Notes: generated from the sequence alone by a model not told the origin. A DNA stretch of 63,506 nucleotides from Bacteroidota bacterium (GCA_018267915.1 JAFDXN010000024.1:1-63506); one strand, 5' to 3'. Counted from the first letter of the stretch, positions 53,869 to 62,941 are shown. Numbers and translations: made by a program.

Positions 53869-54939
53869 CTACTTACAGCTATTCAACAGTATCAGCGAGG
53901 CATCGCCGGTAATGGTATGGTTCACCATTAGTAGCTTGTCGATAGCATCACTTCTCACTCCGCTTTGAATAGTGACGGTTGGGATATTTTGCTCCGAAAC
54001 AATCTTATTAGCCAACCACAGGCCAAAGCCGGATGCCGTATCAAAATCGCCACAGAGATGCTTGTAGGCGCATACGGTTGCACCATCTCCAAACATTCCC
54101 GTCCCTGCCTCAAATAGCTTCTTCTGTTTCGCGTCGCCATTCATCCCCGACAATACTACGTCTATATCGTTAGCCACTAAGCCGTTTTGCTCCAGCATTT
54201 CATTGATTGCATTTTGCATTTCGGCCACGCCGGGTTTGTGCAGCACTTTTAAAGCAGCAATAGCTGCACGGGCATTCCCTTTGTCGTTTGACAACACAAA
54301 AAAGCTTGCACCTTCGCCGCCGATAGTTCCATCTGTGTTACCGTGTTGCAACAACTCCAGGCTATCGATCTGCTCCTTTTTCCAGTAACCTATTTTACCC
54401 TTGACAACATGGTAGTAATCCGTCATCTCGTCAAAACCACCCGCCAGGATATTTTGCGTGTCATTTGCTTCGTTCAGCGTCAGCTGCGCATCCAATAGCG
54501 CCAGCTCAAACGACAGCCCGCGATGCACAAAGGTCTCGTTGTACTTGGTGCATTTAGTCTGCAAGGCCAGCCAGCCGTTCACCGAATTGTAAGTGGACTG
54601 TATGAAATAAGTTGGGTTCAAAGCCTCCTCCTTCAGGGTTATCATATCGCTCAGGAAATGCTCCATATCCGACACACTACCTCGCCCTGTTCCTGTTATG
54701 ATCGCATCCGGTTGCACACCTGCATCAGCCAGGCACTGCATGCCTGCCGTAATGCTCATTTTCAGCAATCTGCTCATGCGGCGTATGGCGACAGGGGAGA
54801 TGTACTTGCGATAATCCTGCTCCACCACATGCAGCATTCCCGTATCACTGCTCATCAGCGGTTCCAGCATTGGTCCCTCTCCATAGCTATGCTGTGGTGA
54901 TATGCAACTCGCTGCTTTAATGTACATCGCCTTGCTCAT
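53869..54939 (-). CDS. Ketosynthase-like protein lacking the active-site Cys (chain-length-factor-like)
   Basis: 356 residues with thiolase-like fold. It can be followed along its partner KAS gene, but the cysteine position is replaced: the segment FIQSTYNSVNGWLAL has no Cys, and no HGT motif is seen (VVLSGMNGDAKQ instead). Such proteins act as the inactive partner (CLF) that sets chain length in type II systems. It overlaps the KAS gene by four bases (ATGA). The product is unknown; flexirubin-like aryl polyenes are one guess. Confidence 0.8.
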   Translation of the reverse strand: MSKAMYIKAASCISPQHSYGEGPMLEPLMSSDTGMLHVVEQDYRKYISPVAIRRMSRLLKMSITAGMQCLADAGVQPDAIITGTGRGSVSDMEHFLSDMITLKEEALNPTYFIQSTYNSVNGWLALQTKCTKYNETFVHRGLSFELALLDAQLTLNEANDTQNILAGGFDEMTDYYHVVKGKIGYWKKEQIDSLELLQHGNTDGTIGGEGASFFVLSNDKGNARAAIAALKVLHKPGVAEMQNAINEMLEQNGLVANDIDVVLSGMNGDAKQKKLFEAGTGMFGDGATVCAYKHLCGDFDTASGFGLWLANKIVSEQNIPTVTIQSGVRSDAIDKLLMVNHTITGDASLILLNSCK

Positions 54940-56141
54940 AACGCGCTGAATGCTAGTGAAACATTATTGCCCCCAAAACCAAATGAATTACTCAGCACAT
55001 GCTGTATATCCACATGCTCCACAAGCTGTGTATTAGGTGCAAGTGGCAATTCTTCCATTGGTGTGTCAAAGTTCATATTAGGCAGTACTATACCTTCACG
55101 CATAGCCGCTATACTGAAGATCGCCTCTATAGCGCCGGCAGCGGCCAACGTATGTCCTGTAAAAGGTTTGGTCGAGCTGAAGTAAGGTATCTTGCCATCA
55201 AACAGCCTGCTGATCGCAGTGCCCTCCGCAATATCATTGTTAATAGTGGCTGTACCGTGCGCATTGATATACCCTATATCACCCGGCTGCAGTCCTGCCA
55301 TTTTCATCGCCTGCTGCATAGTATTATATGCACCCTCACCATACGGCGACGGCGCCGTCGGATGATAAGCGTCGTTGCTGTTGCAATAACCGCTCAGCTC
55401 AGCCAGTATCCTAGCGCCTCTTTCCTTCGCGCTTGCCTCTGTCTCCAACAGCAGGTATGCAGCTCCTTCTCCCAGGTTCAATCCTACTCTATCCCTGTCA
55501 AAAGGTTTGCATGGCTCTTTTGCTACATTCTTCAGCGAGTTAAACCCGTTCAGGGTGAAGCGGCTCAGCGCATCACATCCTCCGCAGATAGCCCTTTTCA
55601 CAAGCCCCTGCTTTATCATCCTCGCACCCAACATTAGCGCGTTGGCCGATGATGAACAGGCTGTACTGATAGTGGCCATCAGCGGCTTTAGCTTATAGTA
55701 AGCAGCTATATCCTCCGTGCTTTCCGCACAGTCCAGCGAGTCGATATACCTGATGTAATCGCCTGTTCCCGGTGCAATAAAATCAGGGTACAGGTCCTCT
55801 ACCGTGCACATGCCACCCACCGTTCCGGCATTGATAAGTGCCAGTGGCTCTTTGCGCAGTAGCTCTATGTCAAAACTGTTAATTATCTCCTGCATAGCTA
55901 CCAGGGCCAGCAATGCAGTTCGCGAGTAGTTGTGGTCGGCAGGCAGCTGCAGCAACTCAGCCATTTGCCGGTTACTATATTCAACCTCGCCCATCACAAA
56001 TTCTCCCGCATGTATTGTCTGTAGATGTACGGGATGGCGCAACCCGCTTCTCAGCTGGCGCATGGCCTGCATATTGGCTTCTATTCCAAGACCCAATGCA
56101 GTCACAAGCCCAACAGAGCTAACTACGATCTTCTCCGCCAT
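54936..56141 (-). CDS. Beta-ketoacyl-ACP synthase II-like ketosynthase
   Basis: 401 residues. Complete catalytic triad: Cys in STACSSSANAL (about 162), His in NAHGTAT (about 294) and His in FTGHTLAAAGA (about 329); terminal NSFGFGGNN. Condenses malonyl-ACP with an acyl chain. It lies between ACP (16 bases upstream) and the Cys-less partner (overlap of four bases), forming a minimal KS-CLF-ACP set. It is probably not the housekeeping FabF. Confidence 0.9.
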   Translation of the reverse strand: MAEKIVVSSVGLVTALGLGIEANMQAMRQLRSGLRHPVHLQTIHAGEFVMGEVEYSNRQMAELLQLPADHNYSRTALLALVAMQEIINSFDIELLRKEPLALINAGTVGGMCTVEDLYPDFIAPGTGDYIRYIDSLDCAESTEDIAAYYKLKPLMATISTACSSSANALMLGARMIKQGLVKRAICGGCDALSRFTLNGFNSLKNVAKEPCKPFDRDRVGLNLGEGAAYLLLETEASAKERGARILAELSGYCNSNDAYHPTAPSPYGEGAYNTMQQAMKMAGLQPGDIGYINAHGTATINNDIAEGTAISRLFDGKIPYFSSTKPFTGHTLAAAGAIEAIFSIAAMREGIVLPNMNFDTPMEELPLAPNTQLVEHVDIQHVLSNSFGFGGNNVSLAFSAL

Positions 56142-56157
56142 CAGCTAAAGGATACTG

Positions 56158-56415
56158 CTATATTTTACGGTGCTGCTCAATGTAATCGGCCATGGATTGC
56201 ACCGATGTCAAAACCTTACGGCCCTCACGGGCATCTTCTATCTTGATGCCGTAATTGCGCTCCAAAAGCACCATCAGCTCCAGCGAGTCGATGCTGTCCA
56301 GCCCAAGGCCCTCGCCGAAAAGCGGCGCATTATCGTCGATATCTGCCGGCTTCATGCCTTGCAGGTTCAGCGAGTCTATGATCTGTTGCTTGAGGGTAAC
56401 TTTAAAATCTTCCAT
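56158..56415 (-). CDS. Acyl carrier protein
   Basis: 85 residues, four-helix ACP. The phosphopantetheine serine is in GLGLDSIDSLELMVLLE (Ser about 42). First gene of the ACP-KS-CLF operon with a TATTTTTG -7 box 17 bases before the ATG. More divergent than a housekeeping AcpP (ends YIEQHRKI), so it is likely dedicated to this system. Confidence 0.9.
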   Translation of the reverse strand: MEDFKVTLKQQIIDSLNLQGMKPADIDDNAPLFGEGLGLDSIDSLELMVLLERNYGIKIEDAREGRKVLTSVQSMADYIEQHRKI

Positions 56416-56431
56416 AACTTAAAGGTGTCAG

Positions 56432-56439
56432 CAAAAATA
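56432..56439 (-). promoter_or_regulatory. -7 box TATTTTTG of the ACP-KS-CLF operon
   Basis: A perfect TAnnTTTG on the minus strand, 17 bases before the ACP start codon. Confidence 0.65.
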
Positions 56440-56497
56440 GCTCAAAATCCTAATAATGAATAGGAAACGTCAAATTCCCATCGCCAGAAAAAAGTAA

Positions 56498-56515
56498 AGC
56501 CCTCATTAGAGGGCT
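56498..56515 (-). terminator. Rho-independent terminator
   Basis: On the minus strand AGCCCTC, loop TAAT, GAGGGCT, then TTACTTTTTT. Ends the nuclease-like gene at 56539. Confidence 0.8.
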
Positions 56516-56538
56516 CTGCAATATCATATTGGCAACAA

Positions 56539-57333
56539 TTATTTATTAGGTACCGCCAGGCCATTCTCAAAATACACACCGGCATTTGTCTTAATATCAC
56601 TCAGCTTCACCCTGTAACTATTGAAATTGTCATCAGCAATGGCATCTGAGTTGGGGAACATATAAGCGTAATACATGTCATCCGAAGGTATATACACTAC
56701 CTTCCAGATATACTTCGGCACCACTATCTTGTGTGCACCAATAGTTGTCTTTTTGCCCAGTGCGCCCACCGACACCATTACTTCGCCATGCGTGCGTGCT
56801 TCCTGCCGTTCAGACTTCCCAAGGTTTTCCCAGATACCGGTGTTGAAAAAATGCGGCATTGGCGTTACATTCGAGAAATAGAACGATTGGTCCATACCAT
56901 CTTCACTGCATATATTGTTAGCTGCACCCATATTCTGTCCCTTATCATAGCCGCTGCGCACATAGTCCTTCAAATTATTGGTCGACCCGGGCAATTGTGG
57001 GTCAACCGCAAACTTATTGCTCTGTGGCACATGCGGCTCGCACCACAGCATATCGGCGGTCACAGTATAGGTAACCAGCACGGGTATATGCTGCGACTTT
57101 GAGTAGTAAGATGTGTAGTTATCGTGCTTCAGCTTCGCAATGTCTACATATGGCTTTTTACGCTTAGGTTTTGCAGCCGCAGCGGTCGGAGCGGCGGCTG
57201 GTGCAGGTGCTGCAGCGGTGGCAGGCGCGGGTACCGGTGTTGGTGGTGGTGTCGTCTGAGCGTAGCTGCTGGCATCTCCTAAAATCAGGGCCAGCGATAG
57301 TCCGAGTGTAAGCGTCGGAAAGATATTTTTCAT
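56539..57333 (-). CDS. Secreted DNA/RNA non-specific endonuclease-like protein with catalytic His replaced by Gln
   Basis: 264 residues. Signal peptide 1-25 (SSYAQ), a Pro/Ala linker (about 26-60), then a betabetaalpha-metal nuclease domain: YDKGQNMGAAN (normally DRGH), DQSFYFSNVTPM (normally SFxxSNxxPQ), FNTGIWENLGK (metal Asn region, normally NxGxW). The catalytic His is Gln (codon 56935-56937), so activity may be lost. The ATG at 57333 is used because upstream starts would mask the signal peptide. It ends in a hairpin terminator. Confidence 0.78.
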   Translation of the reverse strand: MKNIFPTLTLGLSLALILGDASSYAQTTPPPTPVPAPATAAAPAPAAAPTAAAAKPKRKKPYVDIAKLKHDNYTSYYSKSQHIPVLVTYTVTADMLWCEPHVPQSNKFAVDPQLPGSTNNLKDYVRSGYDKGQNMGAANNICSEDGMDQSFYFSNVTPMPHFFNTGIWENLGKSERQEARTHGEVMVSVGALGKKTTIGAHKIVVPKYIWKVVYIPSDDMYYAYMFPNSDAIADDNFNSYRVKLSDIKTNAGVYFENGLAVPNK

Positions 57334-57413
57334 ATGGTTGTTTTGTACAAAGAAAGTCCTATTCATCCTTAAAGTCAATATGCTACTTGCTATTTTTCCC
57401 CTTTTAATGCAAA

Positions 57414-57437
57414 AGCCCACCCGCTGCGGGATGGGCT
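57414..57437 (-). terminator. Rho-independent terminator
   Basis: On the minus strand AGCCCATCCCG, loop CAG, CGGGTGGGCT then TTTGC; one mismatch in the stem. Ends the gene at 57459. Confidence 0.85.
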
Positions 57438-57458
57438 TCACAATATGTTTGGCTTGGC

Positions 57459-58262
57459 CTATTTTTTCATGAACCTTGCTACGGTCGCGCCGGCTCTCAG
57501 CGTATAAATGCCCGCTGGCAGCGTATGTACATCAATTTTTGTATCTGTGCCTGTTGTCACACCACGCCCTACCACCTGCCCTATCGCGTTGAGGATATAA
57601 TAGGACGTGCCAGCCGGCATTTCCCCCCCACTCAATACAATATCGGTCGATACAGGGTTGGGATAGATAGCAATGGTGGCCGATGTTGCCATTCCGGCAA
57701 TGCCCGACGGGATGCTGTAATGGATCCTGAGCTTGCAGTCAAACAAACCAAATGTGCAAATGCCCACCGAGCGTGCGCTGTAAAACACGCCGAAAGCTCT
57801 GGAGTTAACAATTGCCGGTGTCAATGTATTATACCAAAGATCGTTCGCGCCTCCTAAGGTGTCGATATCCGATGCCGGACCCGCTGAGTCCACAACACCA
57901 TTACCGATAGCCATACCATTGTATGCCAGCGATACGGTATCAAGGAAATACGAGCCGGCATTACATGCGCCTCGTGCTATGATCATTTCCACGCCGTCAA
58001 TATTGGCATTGGCCGGCACATTGAAGCCAAAATCGTACATGTACAGGAAGTCAGTGCTGTCGTTCAGTGCCGCATTGTACGGAGTATGGGTCATCGTGTC
58101 GTGGTTGTTCCCGATGGGGTTTGTGACGCTCCATGGCACTGCCGGTTTCGACACATTCTTAGCGCTGTCAGGGTTATTCCAATTGCTCGTTTGGGCATAG
58201 CCTGCGCTGGCCAAAAGGCAACTCAGCGCCACACAAATAAGTTTCAGGTAGTTTTTATCCAT
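57459..58262 (-). CDS. Secreted protein with type A T9SS sorting domain
   Basis: 267 residues. Signal peptide 1-23 (SAGYAQ), a beta-sandwich passenger (about 25-190; contains DSAGPASDIDTLGGANDLW) and a type A sorting domain (IAIYPNPVSTDIVL ... LPAGIYTLRAG ... RFMKK). Exported through T9SS to the cell surface or medium. The passenger has no domain I recognise. Lies 32 bases downstream of the 59-residue gene on the same strand. Confidence 0.82.
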   Translation of the reverse strand: MDKNYLKLICVALSCLLASAGYAQTSNWNNPDSAKNVSKPAVPWSVTNPIGNNHDTMTHTPYNAALNDSTDFLYMYDFGFNVPANANIDGVEMIIARGACNAGSYFLDTVSLAYNGMAIGNGVVDSAGPASDIDTLGGANDLWYNTLTPAIVNSRAFGVFYSARSVGICTFGLFDCKLRIHYSIPSGIAGMATSATIAIYPNPVSTDIVLSGGEMPAGTSYYILNAIGQVVGRGVTTGTDTKIDVHTLPAGIYTLRAGATVARFMKK

Positions 58263-58294
58263 GTTTTATTATTGGGGGTAAAAGATTTAAATAC

Positions 58295-58474
58295 TCAGTT
58301 TTTGCCTTTTGTAGGCACTTTGATATTTCGCTTTTTCATTTCTTCCTTCAGTTTCTCGGGCATTTCCCTGCAGTTGCAATGTTTTGCATGCGCTATATGC
58401 CACTCGATACGTTCGTCCAGCGTCGCATTCTTTGGCATTCTATGCGCCAGGTGCCATTCGCTATTGATCTTCAT
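58295..58474 (-). CDS. 59-residue His/Cys-containing basic protein
   Basis: 59 residues from the ATG at 58474 (MKINSEWHLAHRMPKN) to TGA at 58295. Central motif RIEWHIAHAKHCNCREMPEKL, followed by a Lys-rich tail (KKRNIKVPTKGKN). The regular His and CxC spacing suggests metal binding. It resembles a very small protein I associate with Bacteroidota genomes, with no function assigned. It precedes the T9SS gene at 57459 by 32 bases. Confidence 0.65.
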   Translation of the reverse strand: MKINSEWHLAHRMPKNATLDERIEWHIAHAKHCNCREMPEKLKEEMKKRNIKVPTKGKN

Positions 58475-58522
58475 ATCACGCCCTTAAACATGCAAAATAT
58501 TGTTTTAAAACCAACAAATAAA

Positions 58523-58555
58523 AAAAATTCCAAGGCATATTGTCTTGGAATTTTT
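58523..58555. terminator. Terminator after the T9SS propeller gene
   Basis: AAAAATTCCAAG, 9-base loop, CTTGGAATTTTT. On the minus strand it is followed by more T, ending the gene at 58589; it also fits the plus strand. Confidence 0.85.
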
Positions 58556-58588
58556 CACCGGGATACTATGGCCCGGTTAATATTGTTG

Positions 58589-61387
58589 TTAGCGCGTCAC
58601 CACCACTCTTTTTGTTTCCGTGTATTCACCCGCAGTCAGCTTACAGTAATACACCCCGCTGCTTAGCCCCGAGGCACTCACGTTTATTTTCTTATCGCCT
58701 GCGTCCATCTGTTGCTGCACTATGGTCCTTACATAGCGTCCCATCTCATCATACATTGCTATTGTTACCGCGGCCTTGCTATTCAGGTTAAAGCTCAATG
58801 TGGTCTGATCGCGGAATGGATTCGGGTAGTTGGTAAAGTTTAGTACGGGCGCCAGCGCGGTTACTTCCTTCACACCCACTATGTCGTTTACATCGGTTAT
58901 GTGCGTCGAGTATATGCCATGTGAATGGGTGGCCACTACTACCAGTCCGTCCGTAGCGCGGTAGTCTATCATGTCCACTATGTCATAACCTATTTCATTA
59001 TGTGCCTGTTGCGTCCAGTAAGTACCGGGGCCGTATAGTTGAGTGGTTGCATACAGGCCGGTGCTCGTTCCCGCCATGTATACGGTACCATTCGCTACGG
59101 GAATGATGCTTACCCAGCGCACCGATGGACCTCCGCCGGCCCCTGTCGGACTTTGCTCCAGGTTTCCCGCCACTTTGCTCCAGTTGCTGCCGCCATTCTC
59201 AGAGTAGAAGATGCTATACACGGAATAATTCGAAAAAGCCACCATCACATGGTCGGCATTGTTCGGGTCCACTGCTATGCTGCTTACATAGCCACCGGGA
59301 AATAATGCGGTTAGGTTGGTACAGGTAATATCTGTTGCCGTGGGCGTGCCGCTGTTCGCATTGTCGATCCGGTATACACGCTTGTTCGATGTCCCGTAAT
59401 ACAGGCGGTTAGCCGGCGTTTTCGAAATAGCAAGTGCCGTGATCGTCGCTCCTGCCGTTGGCACTGAGTCCGGGAACTGTACCCAGTTGGTCGTTATCGA
59501 GTCCCAATTAGCCGCATATGGTATGCCGGAAAGGTCGTTGTTACGCCACAGGTATTTACCCCCGGCCAGGTACATAACATTATTGTTGTTCGGGTCCAGT
59601 ACATATGGGTTGATGAATAGGTAACCTTTGCCGCCCCTGGGATCTATACGTGCAAAATTCGTCACTGCTCCGTTCGCGTCCAGTTGCGCACGCATCATTT
59701 TACCGCTCTGTATACTGAAGTAATAAGCACCCTGGTTATCAGCAATTGCGCAGTACGATCCGTCGCCGCTTCTTGGTGTCACCCATGGTGTTGTCAGGTT
59801 GGCCGAGTTGGTGTACCAGCTGCCATTATCTTGTGCCCCCCCTACCACTATGTCGCTGGTCGTTGCGTGGTCTATTGCACAGGTATAAAACATACTGGTT
59901 AGGTAGCCGTTGTTAAGAGAGTTCCAAACCACCGTTCCGGCTGTGTTATCATTTGTTTTAAAGATCCCTCCGTCGTTCGAGGAGATCATCTTATTCGGAT
60001 TACTTGGCAGGAAAAGCAGCTCATGCTGGTCCGGGTGGTGATTCAGGTACATGTCCACTACCGGCAATGCCGCTCCTTGCTTGTAGCCGCCGATGAATGT
60101 GGTATGCGTGTTGTCTTTGAAGCCCGACGTTGAACGGTACATATTTGTCCCACCAAGGAATACAGTGTTCGAGTCACCGGGCTTCACTTTCACCACGATA
60201 TCATAGGAGCCCTGTGTGATGAACTTATCAAACCCCCCCCCGGTGCTGGGCAGGTTGTTGCTCAGGTCTCTCCAGTTGCCGCCCGCACCACTGCCGTCGC
60301 CCGATTTGTAGTTGTACTTCCACATGCTGTTCCATTCAATATCACCCAGATAGTTGGTGTCTGGATAGCCCGACCCGGGCGTGTTGCCTACTATATACAC
60401 CTGGCGCTCATCGTCCGGGCATATACCTATTTTCAGGCGGTTATACGTTGCCGGGAAGCTGGCCGGTGTGATATTGGTGAAGGTGATACCGTCTGTCGAG
60501 CGATAGACGCCTTTCTGCGATCCATCGCTGCTTAATGTTGCATAGATGACGCCCGTACTGGTGACGGCTACATCGGTGAAATAAGAATCGCTGCCGCCAA
60601 AGGTGCCTTTTGCCAGTGTCCAGCTTGTTCCGCCGTCCAGGGATTTGTAAATACCTCCATATGCAGCCACATAGACCACATCGTTCACCATGTCTGCCTT
60701 GTTCACTGCAATGTTCCAGCTCATGTCAGACCAGTTGTCAAAGCCGGTAACATTATTCGTAGTGGTAGAGCCTAGCAGCGTCCAGCTCTGTCCGTTGTCC
60801 GTCGATTTGTAGATGCCATTGCCCAGGTAGTAAGCCCCGGTCGCGCTCGCCGAAGCCCCATATCCCTCACCCGAGCCATAATACCATACATTGGTATGGC
60901 CGGTCCTTGTATCCTGCGCCAGGCACGATACACTCTCATAGTTATTCGCATCACTGGTGCGCGTCCACGTTTGGCCCTGGTCAGTAGACCTCCACATACC
61001 GCCCGAACACGACCCGGCCACGATAACATTTTCATTGTTTACGTCAACCCCTATCGCCCTCGTACGCCCACCCACATTCCATGGGCCGCGCTGTTGCCAT
61101 GCAGCCGCGCTGCTCTTCGCTTGAAACTGCGCGTTGATATCCGAATGGGGCAGCGTAGCCGCATACGCCAGTTCCTGCTCTCTTATATTCGCGGGTATCC
61201 TTCCTGTCTCAGGATCCCGCAAGCGCATAATATCATAATTCAGCCTTGCATTCGCGTCATCTTCACTGCCTATCGCATCGGCATCGCCCATAAAGCGCGG
61301 AACATTTTTATAACTATTTGCCCCAAGGAAAAATTGAGCACCCGCTATGCCAATGACAGCGATCAACGCAATGTAAATTTTATTCAC
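58589..61387 (-). CDS. Sortilin/BNR-type beta-propeller protein, type A T9SS cargo
   Basis: 932 residues. Signal anchor 1-22, then many Asp-box/BNR repeats of the form MWRSTDQGQTW, IYKSTDNGQSW, IYKSLDGGTSW, VYRSTDG, IFYSENGGSNW, typical of Vps10/sortilin-like or exo-glucosidase propellers. Ends in a type A sorting domain (NYPNPFRDQTTLSF ... GVYYCKLTAGEYTETKRVVVTR). Probably a secreted binding or hydrolytic protein; catalytic acids are not identifiable. GTG start; a stop occurs just upstream in frame. A terminator hairpin lies at 58523-58555. Confidence 0.86.
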   Translation of the reverse strand: MNKIYIALIAVIGIAGAQFFLGANSYKNVPRFMGDADAIGSEDDANARLNYDIMRLRDPETGRIPANIREQELAYAATLPHSDINAQFQAKSSAAAWQQRGPWNVGGRTRAIGVDVNNENVIVAGSCSGGMWRSTDQGQTWTRTSDANNYESVSCLAQDTRTGHTNVWYYGSGEGYGASASATGAYYLGNGIYKSTDNGQSWTLLGSTTTNNVTGFDNWSDMSWNIAVNKADMVNDVVYVAAYGGIYKSLDGGTSWTLAKGTFGGSDSYFTDVAVTSTGVIYATLSSDGSQKGVYRSTDGITFTNITPASFPATYNRLKIGICPDDERQVYIVGNTPGSGYPDTNYLGDIEWNSMWKYNYKSGDGSGAGGNWRDLSNNLPSTGGGFDKFITQGSYDIVVKVKPGDSNTVFLGGTNMYRSTSGFKDNTHTTFIGGYKQGAALPVVDMYLNHHPDQHELLFLPSNPNKMISSNDGGIFKTNDNTAGTVVWNSLNNGYLTSMFYTCAIDHATTSDIVVGGAQDNGSWYTNSANLTTPWVTPRSGDGSYCAIADNQGAYYFSIQSGKMMRAQLDANGAVTNFARIDPRGGKGYLFINPYVLDPNNNNVMYLAGGKYLWRNNDLSGIPYAANWDSITTNWVQFPDSVPTAGATITALAISKTPANRLYYGTSNKRVYRIDNANSGTPTATDITCTNLTALFPGGYVSSIAVDPNNADHVMVAFSNYSVYSIFYSENGGSNWSKVAGNLEQSPTGAGGGPSVRWVSIIPVANGTVYMAGTSTGLYATTQLYGPGTYWTQQAHNEIGYDIVDMIDYRATDGLVVVATHSHGIYSTHITDVNDIVGVKEVTALAPVLNFTNYPNPFRDQTTLSFNLNSKAAVTIAMYDEMGRYVRTIVQQQMDAGDKKINVSASGLSSGVYYCKLTAGEYTETKRVVVTR

Positions 61388-61433
61388 GTACCTGGAATTT
61401 TAAGATGGTAATTTACGAATTATATAAAGAAGT

Positions 61434-61886
61434 TCACCGCCTTCTGTATCCATATACCACAAATACCCCGTCGCTGCCGGGCCGCAATCGCTGTTCTATT
61501 CTCGCAGTGAAATGTTGCCCCTTCTTCAAACCGGGATAAACTACTTTCATATTGGGGAATAACTTCCTGGTGTTGGACAGACTATACGCAAAATACATCT
61601 CCACCACATCCCCGCTATTATAACGCAGGCTTACACCTGCCCCGCAGGCATCCACCGATATTATTTTCACCAAGGCCCTGCACGCATGTTTGGAGCACAG
61701 GTTCTTCTTATCCGGGTCACCTGCTTTCAGAATCCTGACTATTTGTCCCTCCGTTCTGCAGCTCATCGGGGTCGCCTCACCTGCATCCATAACAGCATCT
61801 TTTTGAGCGTAGCCCCTAAAGCCGCAACATACCAGTACAGCAACCGACAAAGCAACACGCCATACCCCGGATTTTGATCTCAACAT
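61434..61886 (-). CDS. Small secreted protein, function unknown
   Basis: 150 residues. Signal peptide 1-27 (FRGYAQ) and a beta-rich body with five Cys (MSCRTEGQ, NLCSKHACRA, DACGAG) and EMYFAYSLSNTRKLFP. Rich in Arg near the C-terminus (YGYRRR). No family recognised; perhaps disulfide bonded in the periplasm. It is transcribed toward the propeller gene, 46 bases away. Confidence 0.7.
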   Translation of the reverse strand: MLRSKSGVWRVALSVAVLVCCGFRGYAQKDAVMDAGEATPMSCRTEGQIVRILKAGDPDKKNLCSKHACRALVKIISVDACGAGVSLRYNSGDVVEMYFAYSLSNTRKLFPNMKVVYPGLKKGQHFTARIEQRLRPGSDGVFVVYGYRRR

Positions 61887-62026
61887 ATTTTCTACTCTTT
61901 CTTAAAAATACTTTAATCATTACTCACTCGAAAGCCTCTATGCAGGCAGGGGTGGCCATTCAAACAGATTCCTTGCCATTTAAAAGAATGGCCGCCTGTC
62001 GCGACGAGTTCCGGGAGGGTGATTAT

Positions 62027-62572
62027 TTAATACAGTGCCGTTGGCAGCCCATCTATGCTTACCCGGTTCTTTTCCTGTCGGTATATTTCCAATCCATCTA
62101 CACCCTTTTTCTCGGCCCATTTATTCGCATGGTCGCGCTCACCGGCATATTCATACAGGGGCACACTAAAACCACAGGAAGTCTGTACCCTGTCTATCTC
62201 CGCAACTATTATCTGCCTTGTAGACATGTGCAAGGCAAAATGCTGCGACAGCTCCGCCCATTCTTCACTACCGGGCAATACTGTCCTGCCCTTGCCATAC
62301 AGCCGCAGTATATTGGGTGGTCCACCAAAAGCGCAAAACATAAAAGTGATCCTTCCATTCTCAAGAATGTGCGCCGATGTCTCATTACCGCTGCCCGTGA
62401 GGTCCATATAAGCCACCTTGTCCGGCGACAAAACCCGGAAACTATCCAGCCCCTTCGGCGAAAGATTGATGTGCCCCTCCGCGCTCAAGGGTGCCGTTGC
62501 AACAAAGAACACTTTTTGATCTTCAATAAATGCCCTATGGCTTTCTTGTATGCTGTCGGAAACTTTCCCCAT
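62027..62572 (-). CDS. Pyridoxamine 5'-phosphate oxidase-family flavoprotein
   Basis: 181 residues. Split-barrel FMN-binding fold: FVATAPLSAEGHINLSPKG, YMDLTGSGNETSAHI, RITFMFCAFGGPP and NILRLYGKGRTV. Family members reduce or oxidise small substrates with FMN or F420; this subgroup (about 180 residues, PPNILRLYG) is uncharacterised. Cytoplasmic. Last gene on the minus strand before the gene-free right end. Confidence 0.85.
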   Translation of the reverse strand: MGKVSDSIQESHRAFIEDQKVFFVATAPLSAEGHINLSPKGLDSFRVLSPDKVAYMDLTGSGNETSAHILENGRITFMFCAFGGPPNILRLYGKGRTVLPGSEEWAELSQHFALHMSTRQIIVAEIDRVQTSCGFSVPLYEYAGERDHANKWAEKKGVDGLEIYRQEKNRVSIDGLPTALY

Positions 62573-62682
62573 ATTCTAAAGATACGACACACTTAAGCCC
62601 GGCGAGTAACAAAATACCCAACCATTAACAATTTCAATTTTATGTTTCTTTACCTACATGTTTTGAGCCCAGCTCTTGTCCA

Positions 62683-62941
62683 TCCGTCCGTTCGGCGAAG
62701 TCTTCCGACTTCGTCGTACCGGCAGGCAATCTTCAGATTGCTTCTTTTTTACCCATTGAGTCTCTCCCTTCAGAGGACTCAACGGACATCGGGGCACTAC
62801 AGTTGATGACCTATCTTCCGTCCGTTCGGCGAAGTCTTCCGACTTCGTCGCACCGGCAGGCAATCTTCAGATTGCTTCTTCTTTACCCGTTGCGTCTCTC
62901 CCTTCAGAAGACTCAACGGCATCAGGACACTGTAGTTGATG
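62683..62941. repeat. Tandem duplication of a roughly 126-base multi-hairpin element
   Basis: Copies at 62683-62808 and 62817-62941, about 92 percent identical, 8 bases apart. Each carries CGAAGTC-TTCC-GACTTCG (62696-62713 in copy 1), GCAATCT-TC-AGATTGC (62726-62741) and a longer TTGAGTC...GACTCAA stem (62756-62782). The first two hairpins are unchanged between copies. Looks like a REP-like intergenic element. Confidence 0.85.
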
